A DNA stretch of 64,000 bases, taken from contig JASAON010001578.1 in assembly GCA_030849065.1 (NCBI GenBank), positions 1 through 64,000 on the forward strand, given 5' to 3'. The stretch is from Jaenimonas drosophilae. Taxonomy: Eukaryota > Euglenozoa > Kinetoplastea > Trypanosomatida > Trypanosomatidae. Below the pieces are notes generated by a model, which searched no databases, was not told the origin of the DNA, and was given only the letters and a program-made list of their open reading frames with translations. The position numbers and the translations under genes are program-made. Shown piece by piece: positions 12,062 through 21,583 of the stretch (the stretch's first letter is position 1; the number at the start of each line of letters is the position of its first letter).

Positions 12062-13594
12062 TTACGGAATACGCACATGCACAACGGTGTCACTGACGAA
12101 TCCCTTCATGGAGAGAAGACGGCGCTGCTCATCAATGGTTCGTGGCTTCTGCAGTGGGGAGGATGTTGCCGAGCTGCCCTTGGCGCTGCCGCCGTTGGAG
12201 GTTGGGCGTGGCGCATCCTCCGGAACGCAGGCTGAACCCACAGCGAGAAAGTCTCCGCCTGTGCCAGCAACGCCGCCAGGGATGTTGGCGGTGTTTTCCG
12301 AGTGATTGGCGTCCATGGGGCTTCGCAGCACCTCATCCCAGAAGGACTTCGGTGGAGGCTGCATGGCCGTGCACCAGGGGCTGTACAGGTTGGCATTCAT
12401 CTCCGTCGGGAGAGGACGGTTGGTGGGCGTGGCGCTGGCCTCTCCTTCTCCATCCTCCACGACGGAACGCTTCTGGCCACTGCCGAGGCTGAGTCCGGGG
12501 GTGGCGAAGCTCGCGCTGCTTGCCTCACTCCCAGCCGGTGTTGCATTCTCTCCTTCCTCCAAGTCATCGACGAGGAGGGCCCCACACGGGGGCAGCACGC
12601 GCACATCAATGGCCTGATACTTGTTCAGCACCCGACCTTCAAAGGTACCAACGGTAAACCACACGCAGGAGCCTACAGGCAGCACCGGGCCGCTGTACCT
12701 CTCTCCCTCGTCACCAACCACTGCGGACGTAGGGTTGGAGACGGCGTTGTTGTTGTTGTTGTTGTTGTTGTTGTTGGTAGTGGCGGTTTGAAGATGGCAG
12801 TAGTGAACGAAGATATCATCGAGTGTCACAGGGACGCGACGGTAGAGTTGTCCATCGAGCCGAACGATGCCCTTCTCTTCGTGGTGCTTCACAGCCTCTT
12901 CACGTGTGATGGGGAGGAGCTGGTGCGAGGCACACAAGAAGCCATAACCGCGGTTGGGGTTGAAGCGCTTCACGCGGCCCTCATAACGTGCGCCGAGGAG
13001 GTAGCCCGAGCGGACCGCAGGTGGTACGAGATCCGGAAAGCTGCCGAGGGAGCTTGGGGTGGCTGGGGTGGCGTGCGGATGGGGCAGCACTGCGGGGTGG
13101 AAGGGCAGCGGGCCACTGAGACGCACCGTTGGCTGATGCGCCTCACTTGCGTGGTGAACGACGCCATCAGGAATGATGAGGCGGAAGGCTCCACTGCCAT
13201 CGAGGGCGGCGGGTGCCATGACTTGGCCAAACACAACGGGTGATTGGCCGGCGGTGGGTGGCAGCATCGGAGACATGAAGAGGGCCGGGCCGCCCGCAGC
13301 GTGTGGCATGGCAAAGGGAGGGGTGGCTGGGCTCTGTGGGGCGGAGGTGGCGGCGAAGGGCGGCGAGTGCATCTCCATCCGCGGCTGGCCAAAGGGGGCG
13401 GCCGCCGCGAGGGCCACGTTGTCAGGTAAACGCATGCCAGGCTGAGCGTAGTAGATGGGCGGAGTCATGAGACCGGCGGGCATCATCGTTGGCTGGACGG
13501 TCGGCGTTGGGAGTGCGTGCGGAGCCTGCGGGTCTTGCACGGCAGTCACATAGGGGCTGGCATGTTCGCCACCACTGACGCAGTAGTACAGCAT
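12062..13594 (-). CDS. Cold-shock-domain RNA-binding protein, 510 aa
   Basis: The cold-shock-like domain occupies residues 202-335: RVKRFNPNRGYGFL (RNP1-like, 207-220), DDIFVHYCHL (RNP2-like, 259-268) and a final strand YQAIDVRVLPP (326-336). About 40 residues are inserted between the RNP motifs, and an asparagine run (274-283, encoded by the GTT repeat at 12746-12777 on the plus strand) sits inside the domain. The N-terminal 200 residues are Pro/Ala/Met-rich and the C-terminal third is acidic, then Ser/Pro-rich; both are probably disordered. The first ATG was chosen. The gene at 1-1762 is a paralogue with the same flanks. Such domains bind single-stranded nucleic acid, so mRNA binding is inferred. 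The downstream side is gene-free for 10 kb, suggesting a heavily regulated mRNA with a very long 3' UTR. Confidence 0.88.
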   Translation of the reverse strand: MLYYCVSGGEHASPYVTAVQDPQAPHALPTPTVQPTMMPAGLMTPPIYYAQPGMRLPDNVALAAAAPFGQPRMEMHSPPFAATSAPQSPATPPFAMPHAAGGPALFMSPMLPPTAGQSPVVFGQVMAPAALDGSGAFRLIIPDGVVHHASEAHQPTVRLSGPLPFHPAVLPHPHATPATPSSLGSFPDLVPPAVRSGYLLGARYEGRVKRFNPNRGYGFLCASHQLLPITREEAVKHHEEKGIVRLDGQLYRRVPVTLDDIFVHYCHLQTATTNNNNNNNNNNAVSNPTSAVVGDEGERYSGPVLPVGSCVWFTVGTFEGRVLNKYQAIDVRVLPPCGALLVDDLEEGENATPAGSEASSASFATPGLSLGSGQKRSVVEDGEGEASATPTNRPLPTEMNANLYSPWCTAMQPPPKSFWDEVLRSPMDANHSENTANIPGGVAGTGGDFLAVGSACVPEDAPRPTSNGGSAKGSSATSSPLQKPRTIDEQRRLLSMKGFVSDTVVHVRIP

Positions 13595-13631
13595 CCTCGT
13601 TGAAGTCCGGGGGGGTGTTGTGGTAGGGGGG

Positions 13632-13659
13632 AAGTAGTAGTAGTAGTAGTAGTAGTAGG
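13632..13659. repeat. GTA trinucleotide repeat
   Basis: About nine tandem GTA units end some 37 bases upstream of the start codon of the cold-shock gene. On the transcribed strand this reads as TAC repeats next to a C-rich run. Confidence 0.9.
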
Positions 13660-13868
13660 AGTGGTCTCAGAAGCCCTTCGGGCAAGGACGTGGAAGTGGC
13701 GGATGCAGTGGGGAGGATGTAGTGGCTAGGACAGAGTACCGTAGTACTCGTGCAGCACGTCTGAGTAAGTACAAGAAACAGAAAGGGATGGGCAAAGCGG
13801 GGCAAACAGCCGCCGGTTTGATCGTATGTGCTGCGGAGGGTGCAGTCTTCAAGGGGGGAGGAGAGATG

Positions 13869-13891
13869 CTGTGTGTGTGTGTGTGTGTGTT
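13869..13891. repeat. GT dinucleotide repeat
   Basis: About eleven uninterrupted GT units lie in the intergenic region upstream of the cold-shock gene. Confidence 0.9.
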
Positions 13892-14563
13892 TCAGTCACT
13901 ACTTCAAAGCGGAGGGCCTGCAGGACGAGCGAACGCGGAGATTGCAAATAGAGTGAGGCGTTTGGGCGTGGGTTGAGGGTGAGTGACCAAGAGGCAGGCA
14001 CACGTCTTAATCAAGCGCAGATGGATAAGTCAGGAGACAGGAGTGCGCGATGCAGAGTGTGTGGGCCGGCACGATGAAGGGCTCGAGCGCGCGTGCTTTT
14101 TTCGTGTTGATGCTGTTGCTGCTGATGATGGTGCTACGTGAGTTGTGAGCGTAACGGATAAAAAGTGTAATGCAGCAAGAATACCAGCAGCAAACTTGAG
14201 AGGTCTTGGATGTTTTATGTTGGGAAGGAAAGACGTAGTGGCGCGGCGAAGATGAACGTGCGGAGGGACAATCTATCCATACATGAAAGGAAAGTGAAGT
14301 GGTGAAGGAAGGATGCATGACTCGTGCAGTGAAGATGATGATGATGATGACGGGAGTAGCAATGAAGGCTGGAGGTTTGGTTTCTGTAGAAAGCGGCCAA
14401 ATGCCGCTGTTCAGTAGCAGATGAAGCAGAGTACCATCCCACATACACTCATACACACACACAGACAGGATGTGGGAGTGACAGAAAGAATGGGGAAGGA
14501 TGAAGGTGCATCCCAGATTGGCAAGAATGTCGAGAATAAAGACCATGACGATGAAGGTGGGGC

Positions 14564-15550
14564 TCACGACGCAATCAATGCTGCTGTTTGCTCCACGGTT
14601 GCGAGAACGTGGCCCCCACAGCGGCCACATGCGGCCCCACTAGCCTGTAGCACCGTCATGGCCTCATCAATCATGCGATTCAGTATCTGGCGTGTTTGGT
14701 GTTCCATCCCGGTCATGTGCTCCAGCGAGGCACTACGCCCAGCCACCTCCTCTTGCAGTGAAGCACGTTGCATCTGATCGCTCTCCCACTCCGCCGCCCA
14801 CGTTGCTTGGTCATTGGCCTGTGCCGCACTAACCTCGCGCAGGCGGCTCTCCGCCACCTCAAGTGTGCGAAGACCCGCCCACGCGGCACCATCCGCAAGT
14901 GGGGTGGCGAAGGAGGGAAGGGGGAGGGCGGCAGGGGCGTCTTCATCCACAGCCTCAGCTGCCGCAGCGGCAGCATTCAATGACGCAACAGCCGCGGTGA
15001 GGGCTTCGATGCTCGCGCGCTGGGCATCACGCCGTGTTTCTGCAGCCTCGAGCGTGTGCTGAAGAACACTTTGCTCCGCACGTTGCGAGGCTACGAGTGC
15101 CTTCAGCGACTCCACGCAGTTGTTAGGATGAAGATGTTCTCCAACTCTGGCGTGGATTTGCTGCGCCCGAATCACGTAGCTCGAGCGCAACGTGCGGAGC
15201 TCCCCATTCTTGGCCTGAACGCGTTCCTCCACCTCGGCACGGTTGCGCGCAATGACCGTGATGGCCGTTTGATCGCACTCCATCTCTGTTTGCTCATGCT
15301 GAAGAAGGTTCACCAGCTTCAGCTTCTCTCGCCACAACGACTCCAGTCGAAGAGAACGCTCAGAGTTGTTGGTGGTGTTCCGCCGGAGCTCGTTGTTTCG
15401 GCTGACGATGGCCTCCCACAGTGCTGTGGATCGTGCCAGTGCCGCCTCCGCGTGGGCCAACGCGCCTTGGGCATGATGAGCAGCGGCGGTAAAGCTGCGC
15501 AGTGCTTCGGTGGTGTTCTGATCCAGATTCTGTAGCACTTGGCGATCCAT
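14564..15550 (-). CDS. Coiled-coil protein, 328 aa, function unknown
   Basis: The protein is Ala/Glu/Gln/Arg-rich and predicted by eye to be helical throughout, with heptad-like spacing at roughly residues 10-130, 145-200 and 225-305. An Ala-rich and Pro-containing linker lies near residues 190-220. The C-terminus carries a CGRCGG motif, the only Cys pair of note, which could bind metal or form disulfides. No enzyme motif was found. A coiled-coil structural or cytoskeletal role is a guess. A pyrimidine tract and TTAG acceptor lie about 37 bases upstream of the ATG, supporting this start. I do not recognise a family. Confidence 0.85.
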   Translation of the reverse strand: MDRQVLQNLDQNTTEALRSFTAAAHHAQGALAHAEAALARSTALWEAIVSRNNELRRNTTNNSERSLRLESLWREKLKLVNLLQHEQTEMECDQTAITVIARNRAEVEERVQAKNGELRTLRSSYVIRAQQIHARVGEHLHPNNCVESLKALVASQRAEQSVLQHTLEAAETRRDAQRASIEALTAAVASLNAAAAAAEAVDEDAPAALPLPSFATPLADGAAWAGLRTLEVAESRLREVSAAQANDQATWAAEWESDQMQRASLQEEVAGRSASLEHMTGMEHQTRQILNRMIDEAMTVLQASGAACGRCGGHVLATVEQTAALIAS

Positions 15551-16268
15551 CGTGTTTGTTGGGATGATGGATGTTGCTGCCCACGTCTAACCAACAGGGA
15601 AAAGGGGGTTTGTGGCGTGTGGTGTTGTTGCAAACAACACAGCGTTCCAACGATGCAATGGGGGCAGGGTTGTTGTGAAGCAGCTTCCCTCTGTGTGTCT
15701 TCTTGAATGAAAGGCCAAAAAAAGATATGAATAAAGGAGGGGGGATTTTTGGATGATGAAGCATAACCGCGGTGCAATCCGACTCGGTGAGAGTGGAGAA
15801 AGATCAGGTTGATGAGAGAACAACAGAAGAGAGTACAGGACGTGCTGCCATGGTGCAGAGACGCTTGCATAATTGTTTCAAGTAACGCAAAAAAAAACAA
15901 AAAAAAAAGAACAAGAAAAGGAGTATAGCTCTTGTGTACGGGGTATCTAGATCATCCATCAACAAAAAAAAGAAAAAAACATACAGACAAGCCCAATCGC
16001 CTTCGTTCGCATCCCGCAGCGATGAAGAGATGAGAGGGAGGGAGGGGTGTGGCTCGAGCTCATCGGTACGACCGCGCAAAAACAGGCGACGATACGTGAG
16101 TTCTAAGCGAAGGGTGAAGGAGAGTGGCACCCTTCCTTCTTTAGCACAACCAGCTTCGCATGCCTTCATACGTACCTGCTAAACTGCTACATGGCAAACA
16201 CGCATTGAGGGATATATATAAGCGACACAACACAGCCAGGTGAAGTGCCTGGATCAATCCAAATGACG
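15551..16268. other. Intergenic region, probable 3' UTR of the tail-anchored protein gene
   Basis: No gene is seen apart from the acceptor next to the coiled-coil gene. Several oligo-A and GA-rich runs on the plus strand (15889-15920 and 15963-15980) would be oligo-T/CT in the transcript. Frames here encode Phe/Leu/Ser-rich low-complexity sequence. Confidence 0.5.
15587..15608 (-). promoter_or_regulatory. Candidate trans-splice acceptor for the coiled-coil gene
   Basis: In transcript sense a tract reading CCCCCTTTTCCC is followed by GTTGGTTAG, ending in AG at 15587-15588. That gives a 36-base 5' leader to the ATG at 15550. The assignment rests on pattern only. Confidence 0.5.
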
Positions 16269-17537
16269 TCACGGTTGGCGATGGAAGATCATACTCTCCG
16301 CGCCGCAGCCAAGCACAAGGAACGTGAGCAGAACAATGTTGATGTACCACAACAGTTGCCAGATGCTCCACCACCACCAACTCAGCGCATGGCGAAGAGA
16401 GTGGCAACGTGTGCTTTGGTGGTGCATCATCGGATAGCTGCGACGATGCTGATCCGCTTGCTCATCATTTGGTGCTGCATACTTCTCCGTTGATGCAACT
16501 GGAGTGAATTGGATGGACGGCGCGGTGGGATGCACAAGAATAGATGGACGGCACACCGCGTCAGCAGTGCTCCTTGGTGGTGGGGTTGCGGATGAATCGT
16601 CTGAAAACCGCAGCATCACGAGTGCCCCACCTCCACGTGCTGGGCGTCGTGGAGAATCGCGGGGAGGTCGCTCCCTCTCCTCACTACTACCGCAGCTACT
16701 CTCACCGCGCCCACTCTGGTCGCCACGGCTGCTGGAGGTGCTCGACGTTGGGTTGTATGGCTGCGGCAGAGCATTGGCGGTAGGGTTGTTGTGGCCCACA
16801 TCCTTGTAAATGTGCTGCACCGTCACATGCACCAGTGGTGAGGGCTTCGGGTAGCGCCGTGGGCGAGTAGAGCGAGCAATGAGAGCGTTTCGCCGTACGT
16901 TGTTGCTGGGCATCATGATGGGCGGGACGGGTTGGGGTTGAGCGGCGGTTGGAAGGATGGGCGGCAACCCATCCCCGTCGCTGAGGAAAAGTGAGCTGCG
17001 GCTGGGTGGGGAGATGACGAGAGACTCATCGCGTACACCTGACGGGGTATCACCGTTCGGCACATCAGCCGGTGCTGTATAAGGTTGGGTGAGGGCGGCA
17101 AAGCGTGGATAGCGGCCATATCGTCCCGTCATGTGGTTTGGTTCCTGCTCACGCTCACGCTCGCAGGCCATGGTGGCCAACTCCTCTCCAGAGAGCGACT
17201 CATACGGGGGTGCTAAGCTAAGCTCCGAGGATGGGCTCGGCATCCCCAGCGGCATCGCACGTGGGCTGCCGTGGAGCCCACCGGCACTGGCGCTTGGTGG
17301 GCGGCTTGTGGTGCTCAAGCTCATGCCATCTTCGCCCCCGCTCGATCCACCACCACCAGCGAGGCCTCCGCCTGGGGTGAGGGGCGATCCCGCGCGGGCC
17401 CAACGTGGGTCAATGGCGGTTCCCGGCCTCTCTCCACTTGATGCATCCGTGGTAGGAGTTGTGCCACGTCGGGAGGGGCACAAGACGGCACTTCGTGGGG
17501 CAGGGCGGATGGAGAGGGGAGGTGTTGTGTTGAGCAT
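16269..17537 (-). CDS. Pro/Ser-rich tail-anchored membrane protein, 422 aa
   Basis: Most of the protein is low-complexity, rich in Pro, Ser, Gly and Arg, and probably disordered and cytosolic. The only hydrophobic segment lies near the C-terminus, roughly residues 387-410: a run of four Trp, then IWQLLWYINIVLLTFLVLG, ending in a short 12-residue tail with CGAE and HRQP. There is no N-terminal signal peptide. This layout is that of a tail-anchored protein with a cytosolic N-terminal region; which membrane cannot be told. Residues near 225-245 are Arg/Pro/Lys-rich. A CCAG acceptor lies just upstream of the ATG. No family was recognised. Confidence 0.82.
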   Translation of the reverse strand: MLNTTPPLSIRPAPRSAVLCPSRRGTTPTTDASSGERPGTAIDPRWARAGSPLTPGGGLAGGGGSSGGEDGMSLSTTSRPPSASAGGLHGSPRAMPLGMPSPSSELSLAPPYESLSGEELATMACEREREQEPNHMTGRYGRYPRFAALTQPYTAPADVPNGDTPSGVRDESLVISPPSRSSLFLSDGDGLPPILPTAAQPQPVPPIMMPSNNVRRNALIARSTRPRRYPKPSPLVHVTVQHIYKDVGHNNPTANALPQPYNPTSSTSSSRGDQSGRGESSCGSSEERERPPRDSPRRPARGGGALVMLRFSDDSSATPPPRSTADAVCRPSILVHPTAPSIQFTPVASTEKYAAPNDEQADQHRRSYPMMHHQSTRCHSLRHALSWWWWSIWQLLWYINIVLLTFLVLGCGAESMIFHRQP

Positions 17538-18172
17538 CTCTGGCCAGATAAATGAAGTTGAGGTAGTGAGCCTTGACTAGGAGATGATATGAGTGAGCCT
17601 GTTCCGTCTATTTCACGCACACACACAACACACGAGTGACTCAATCAGTAGTGATATGCAGTTTTGCACAGAGCTAGGCAGTGAAAGAGTGCTTGATGAC
17701 CAAATCACTGCTCTAAGACATGCAGAAGATGTAGAGAAGATGCAGAATGTGTGGGTGGAAGGTTGAGCATACCAATGTGTGTTGAGCTGGTGACGAAGCA
17801 GCTCTCATGCCCACATGGATTGGCCAACATACAGGTGGATGGAGGGAGAGGGAGAGATTGATGAAGATGAACGAGGCATCCGCGGCGGTATCTGCAGGTG
17901 GGATGAAGAGCAAAGGGGGAACACACATGACCTGCAGGGGTGGAACTCCCCCTGCGACCTTCAGCCTTCTCACACGCACGAAACAAAACAAATCCAAGGT
18001 TTGTGATGCCTCAGGTATGGCGTGGAGCGAGCGAACAGGAAATGGGTGAGAGAGATTGAGAGAGAAAGAGGGGGGAGAATGAATGAGCTGCGGCGTCGCA
18101 TCACGTCGTCGAAAGGAGATCCGGCAGATGCAACAATAGTATGTGCTGCTGCTCAATTGCTATCCGCGTTGG
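17538..18172. other. Intergenic region, probable 3' UTR of the LSD1-finger gene
   Basis: No gene is seen. The plus strand is GA-rich at 17830-17860 and 18045-18085, that is CT-rich in the transcript. Candidate acceptors for the tail-anchored gene (TATCTGGCCAG, and CATCTCCTAG further upstream) lie within 50 bases of its ATG. Confidence 0.5.
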
Positions 18173-18565
18173 CTATGCGCGGTTCTTTTCATCCTCCTTG
18201 CGGTCATCGTCGTCGAGCTTCGTTCCTACGGCGAGGTGGGCAACCTTGTGGCCCGAGGCATCCAGTGTAGGGGGCCGATCAATATACACACACTGTTTAG
18301 GTGGTGCCTGCAGCCCACTGTGGCCTTCACGTATGCTTGCTGGAATGGACATGACGGTACGGCAGCGTGGGCACATGGCCAGGCTTGTGTTCTGTGGCAG
18401 AATGAGGATGCAGCGGCAGCAGACGCATGTCACGCTGAACTGCTGCACCGGTGTGACGGTGGTACACATGGGGCATCGAACACTAGGGGCACCAATGGGG
18501 TAGGCCAGGGTGACGTGGCAGCCATTGCAGGTGATCTGCCCTGTAGATTGTGGCTGACGAGGCAT
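18173..18565 (-). CDS. LSD1-type zinc finger protein, 130 aa
   Basis: Two LSD1/LOL1-type zinc fingers are visible. Finger one, residues 12-37, has CNGC, the LAYPIGAPSVRC signature and a second CxxC (CPMC). Finger two, residues 44-68, has CVCC, an L.LP..TS...C core and CPRC. The L.YP.GA.SVRC pattern is characteristic of this family, known from plant cell-death regulators and plant metacaspases and present in other eukaryotes. The C-terminal part is polar and ends in a charged D/K/E stretch. The frame extends to 18694, but that extension runs through the oligo-T tract and the AG acceptor, so the start at 18565 was chosen. Zinc binding is a safe inference; the biological role is unknown. Confidence 0.87.
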   Translation of the reverse strand: MPRQPQSTGQITCNGCHVTLAYPIGAPSVRCPMCTTVTPVQQFSVTCVCCRCILILPQNTSLAMCPRCRTVMSIPASIREGHSGLQAPPKQCVYIDRPPTLDASGHKVAHLAVGTKLDDDDRKEDEKNRA

Positions 18566-18600
18566 GCTTTGGCGACTGGATGGATAAATGAAGGAATGTG

Positions 18601-18640
18601 CTACAGCAATGAATGAAGTAAAAAAAAAAAAGAAGAAGTT
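18601..18640 (-). promoter_or_regulatory. Trans-splice acceptor upstream of the LSD1-finger gene
   Basis: In transcript sense a TTCTTC plus twelve-T tract (about 18612-18632) is followed by GCTGTAG with AG at 18601-18602. This gives a 35-base 5' leader. It decides the start, because the in-frame ATG at 18694 lies upstream of the acceptor. Confidence 0.65.
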
Positions 18641-20366
18641 GAGCTCTTTTTTGTGTTTGTTTTTTAGTGTAGAGGAACACAGTACCCACAACAAAAGAAA
18701 GCTGTGTGTGAATGTTTGTGAGATGGGTGATCACAGCAGAGAGCTTCTCTCACGAAGTTTGACCTAGTGAGGTGTAGTGGAACCCACTGCAGTTGTGTCG
18801 CGAAGCATGTCATAACAAAAAAAAAAGGACACGAAAAAAAAAATTCAGAGAGAGGGCAAGTGGTGTAATACTCTGGGTGGGGAGGGTTCATGGAGGGACA
18901 TCATCCATCCATGCATCATTAACGCACAGCCAACGACACCTCTTGTGAGATCAGGGTGTTTGGCTTCCAGTGCAGGAATAAGTCTTTGTATGTGTTAGTA
19001 TGGTGATGGTAGTCGTAGTGATGGTTCGTGAGGAGAAGAGGGATACAGAGCGGCCTCACACTCACCGGCAGGGAGTAAAATCTGGATATCCATCATGTAT
19101 ATTCAGGATGACGTGTTAGCTCAGTGACCCTCCCCACTGGCCTGCATCTTCCACGTCCATTGGATCACCTGGATTGGGTAGTGGTGATGATAAAGGGAGA
19201 GAGGGAGCGGATGAGTTTTTACACACACAAGAGCTCCCCAGAAAACACAATATTGGTTGTTAGCATCCCATCACGAGGTGTTGCCTCTTCCTCAACGTCA
19301 TCAACTGTGTTTGGATGAGATGCTGGAGCACCCGTGTACGCACAGAACGGCCTCATGAGCATCGCGCTCTGCGCGTGCGTGCATCCGGTGGCTCTCTCCC
19401 CCTCGTTTTGATCCGCAAAAATGTGGTAAAAAGTGAAAAAATGAAAAAGAACAAAGATACAAGAAGAACATAAGCGTGAGTGAGTGAGTGTGTGTGTTTG
19501 CTACGGTGGTACCCTCCAACATGATCAATGGTGCGTATCTGCAGCTGCTCTGCGAGCGACGAACAAATAGAAATAAACGTAAGCGAGCAAGTGATCTGCT
19601 GTGTGACAAAAGGCAGAGAAGTAGGCACCGAGCGCATTCTTCATCTCACGTCTCCCCATCCCCACAAAATAAACAAAAACAATCGAGAAAAAACAACACC
19701 CCTTCCATGAGAAAAAAGAGGCGCTCCACGGATGGTGGAGATAGGATGGGTGGGTGGGGGAGAGCGCGGAGAAGGAACACGAGAACAACCACGAAGCAAC
19801 AGGGGGGAAAGAAGAAAAAAATCACAGCGACATAAAGAAAAGGAAAAGGAAAGGAATCAGAGAACGAAAAAAAAAAAAGAATCAAAGAAATGTCGGCTCT
19901 CGTTTACACGTTGGCATCCCAACAACAACCGCTTCAGAGAGCAGAGCCTCCACCTCCACACGGAGGGGCTGCGCGTGAGCCCATGGGGAAGGAAGGATGG
20001 ACCCTGTGTTAGGCGGGCGGGAGCGACCGCAACAAACGCCGCATGCGAAGAAATAGGGCCACACTACTCCGCCACACGTTACCCACCAACTTTAGGGGCG
20101 TCACGCGGGAAGAGAGACAGAGAGAATGGATGAAGGGCCAACGGGGGAGGAAAAAGCTAAGCCCCTTCTTTCTCAATCGTCGGCACGCATAAAAAAACAC
20201 CGTTGGACTACTCCGGCATTGGCCCCATCATCATCGATCCCCTCCGCGCACTTATCTCCACAGAAACACACCTGAAAGTGAAGTGGAGAAGAGGGAGAGC
20301 ATGGCTGTGAAGCAGCCCCCCTCCTCTGCATGCCCCAGCCCAACTATCTTCACCCCTAATCACGCA

Positions 20367-20409
20367 GCACACACACACACACAAACACAAACACAAACAC
20401 AAACACAAA
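20367..20409. repeat. CA/CACAAA simple repeat
   Basis: A CA dinucleotide run passes into four ACAAAC-type hexamer units. In the transcript it reads as GT/GTTTGT. Confidence 0.85.
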
Positions 20410-21222
20410 TAACAACAGCACGCCAACATTTCTGAGGGGGAGAGGGGATGCGCATGCACTCACATGACGACGATATCGGCGTTGGGAATGACGGGGGTGA
20501 AGATAAGATTGATGGGAGAGGAAGGAAGGGGAAGAAAAAAAAAAAGAAGAAAAGAAATTGGAAGAGGGTGTGCTCCTCCTATTGTGTGCCGACATCAACG
20601 TTCATCATCTTTACGTGCACCCAACCGCAACAGCAAACACACAACCGTCTTTTTGTTTCTTTATAGAAAAAGACACTAGGGGAAGAGGCAGTCCCACACA
20701 TCCTCTCTCCCCAGGGAAGTGGAGCTATGACCGTCACATCGCCAGCGCTCTTTTTTTGGTGGAGAGAAAAAAAAGGCACCCACGCGGAATTTGAGGGAGT
20801 GAGAAAAGGCGAAGGTGGAGGTGGTGCGAGAGAGACACAGGGAAGAGGGTATGCATCCCATACTGAGGCCAAAGACACGGGTATTTGCACACACACATGT
20901 ACGCGCGAACACCACCGAGATGCGTCTGGCCTCCTCCTCCACCTCATTTTTTTTGGACACGTTTGTGCTTTTTTTTTCGTTCGATGTTGTTTCGCCAGTT
21001 ATAATGTTGTTTCTCACTTCCCCTCTTCGCACTCACATGGATTCCTTTTTTTTTCTTTTTTTTTAGGGAGATCGGGAGAGTGCGTGCTCGGAGGGAGTAT
21101 TGCGCCATGATGAAAAAATGTAGAAGGGATGGGTAGTGACGAAATCGCACCACATCAGGGGAAAAAAAAAAAAAGATGAAGTACACGCAGATCACGCAGC
21201 GCCATGATTCGGCGTGTTTGGT

Positions 21223-21248
21223 ATTGTTGTTGTTGTTGTTGTTGTTTT
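21223..21248. repeat. GTT trinucleotide repeat (non-coding)
   Basis: About eight GTT units lie in the gene-free region downstream of the 1194-aa protein gene. In the transcript it reads as AAC repeats. Confidence 0.85.
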
Positions 21249-21583
21249 TGGAGGGAAGGGGATAAAAGTCCATGCGTTGGTGAGGTGGAGATGGAGCGAC
21301 CTGCACTACAGCGACAAATACATTGAGGGTCGTGGTGGGTGAAGGGGGGGGGTTCAGCTCCCCCTCCCACCCACACACGCCCATCCCGTTTATCACAAGT
21401 GCCGTCGGCGTCTACGTCCGCCATCTGGCAGCCCACTTCTTGGTGGGGAGTGCTGTATGCGCGTGGTTGTACCGTGGAACAAGGTGGCATCATCATCATT
21501 TCATTATCCAGTCATGACCGTGTGCTGAGTGTGTGTGTGGGGAGGGGGGGTGCATGTGAGAAGGGTGTATAGTATCAGTTCGC

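Larger units (their letters stand above)
13595..14563. other. Intergenic region between coiled-coil and cold-shock genes
   Basis: No gene is seen. The region contains a GTA repeat (13632-13659) immediately upstream of the cold-shock gene, a GT repeat (13869-13891) and an ATG triplet run near 14335-14350. In the transcript the GTA repeat becomes TAC repeats followed by a run of C, a pyrimidine-rich tract that could mark the trans-splice acceptor. The rest is probably the 3' UTR of the coiled-coil gene. Confidence 0.6.
18641..21583. other. 2.9-kb gene-free region, probable 3' UTR of the 1194-aa protein gene
   Basis: No credible gene is seen. There are many oligo-A and GA-rich runs on the plus strand (19860-19880, 20535-20555, 21160-21175), a CACAAA repeat at 20367-20409 and a GTT repeat at 21223-21248. 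Frames in all phases encode low-complexity sequence. The length fits a long 3' UTR. Confidence 0.55.

Noticed and set aside
12302..13243. 313-codon plus-strand frame
   Set aside because: Antisense of the cold-shock gene; a run of Val comes from the Asn repeat.
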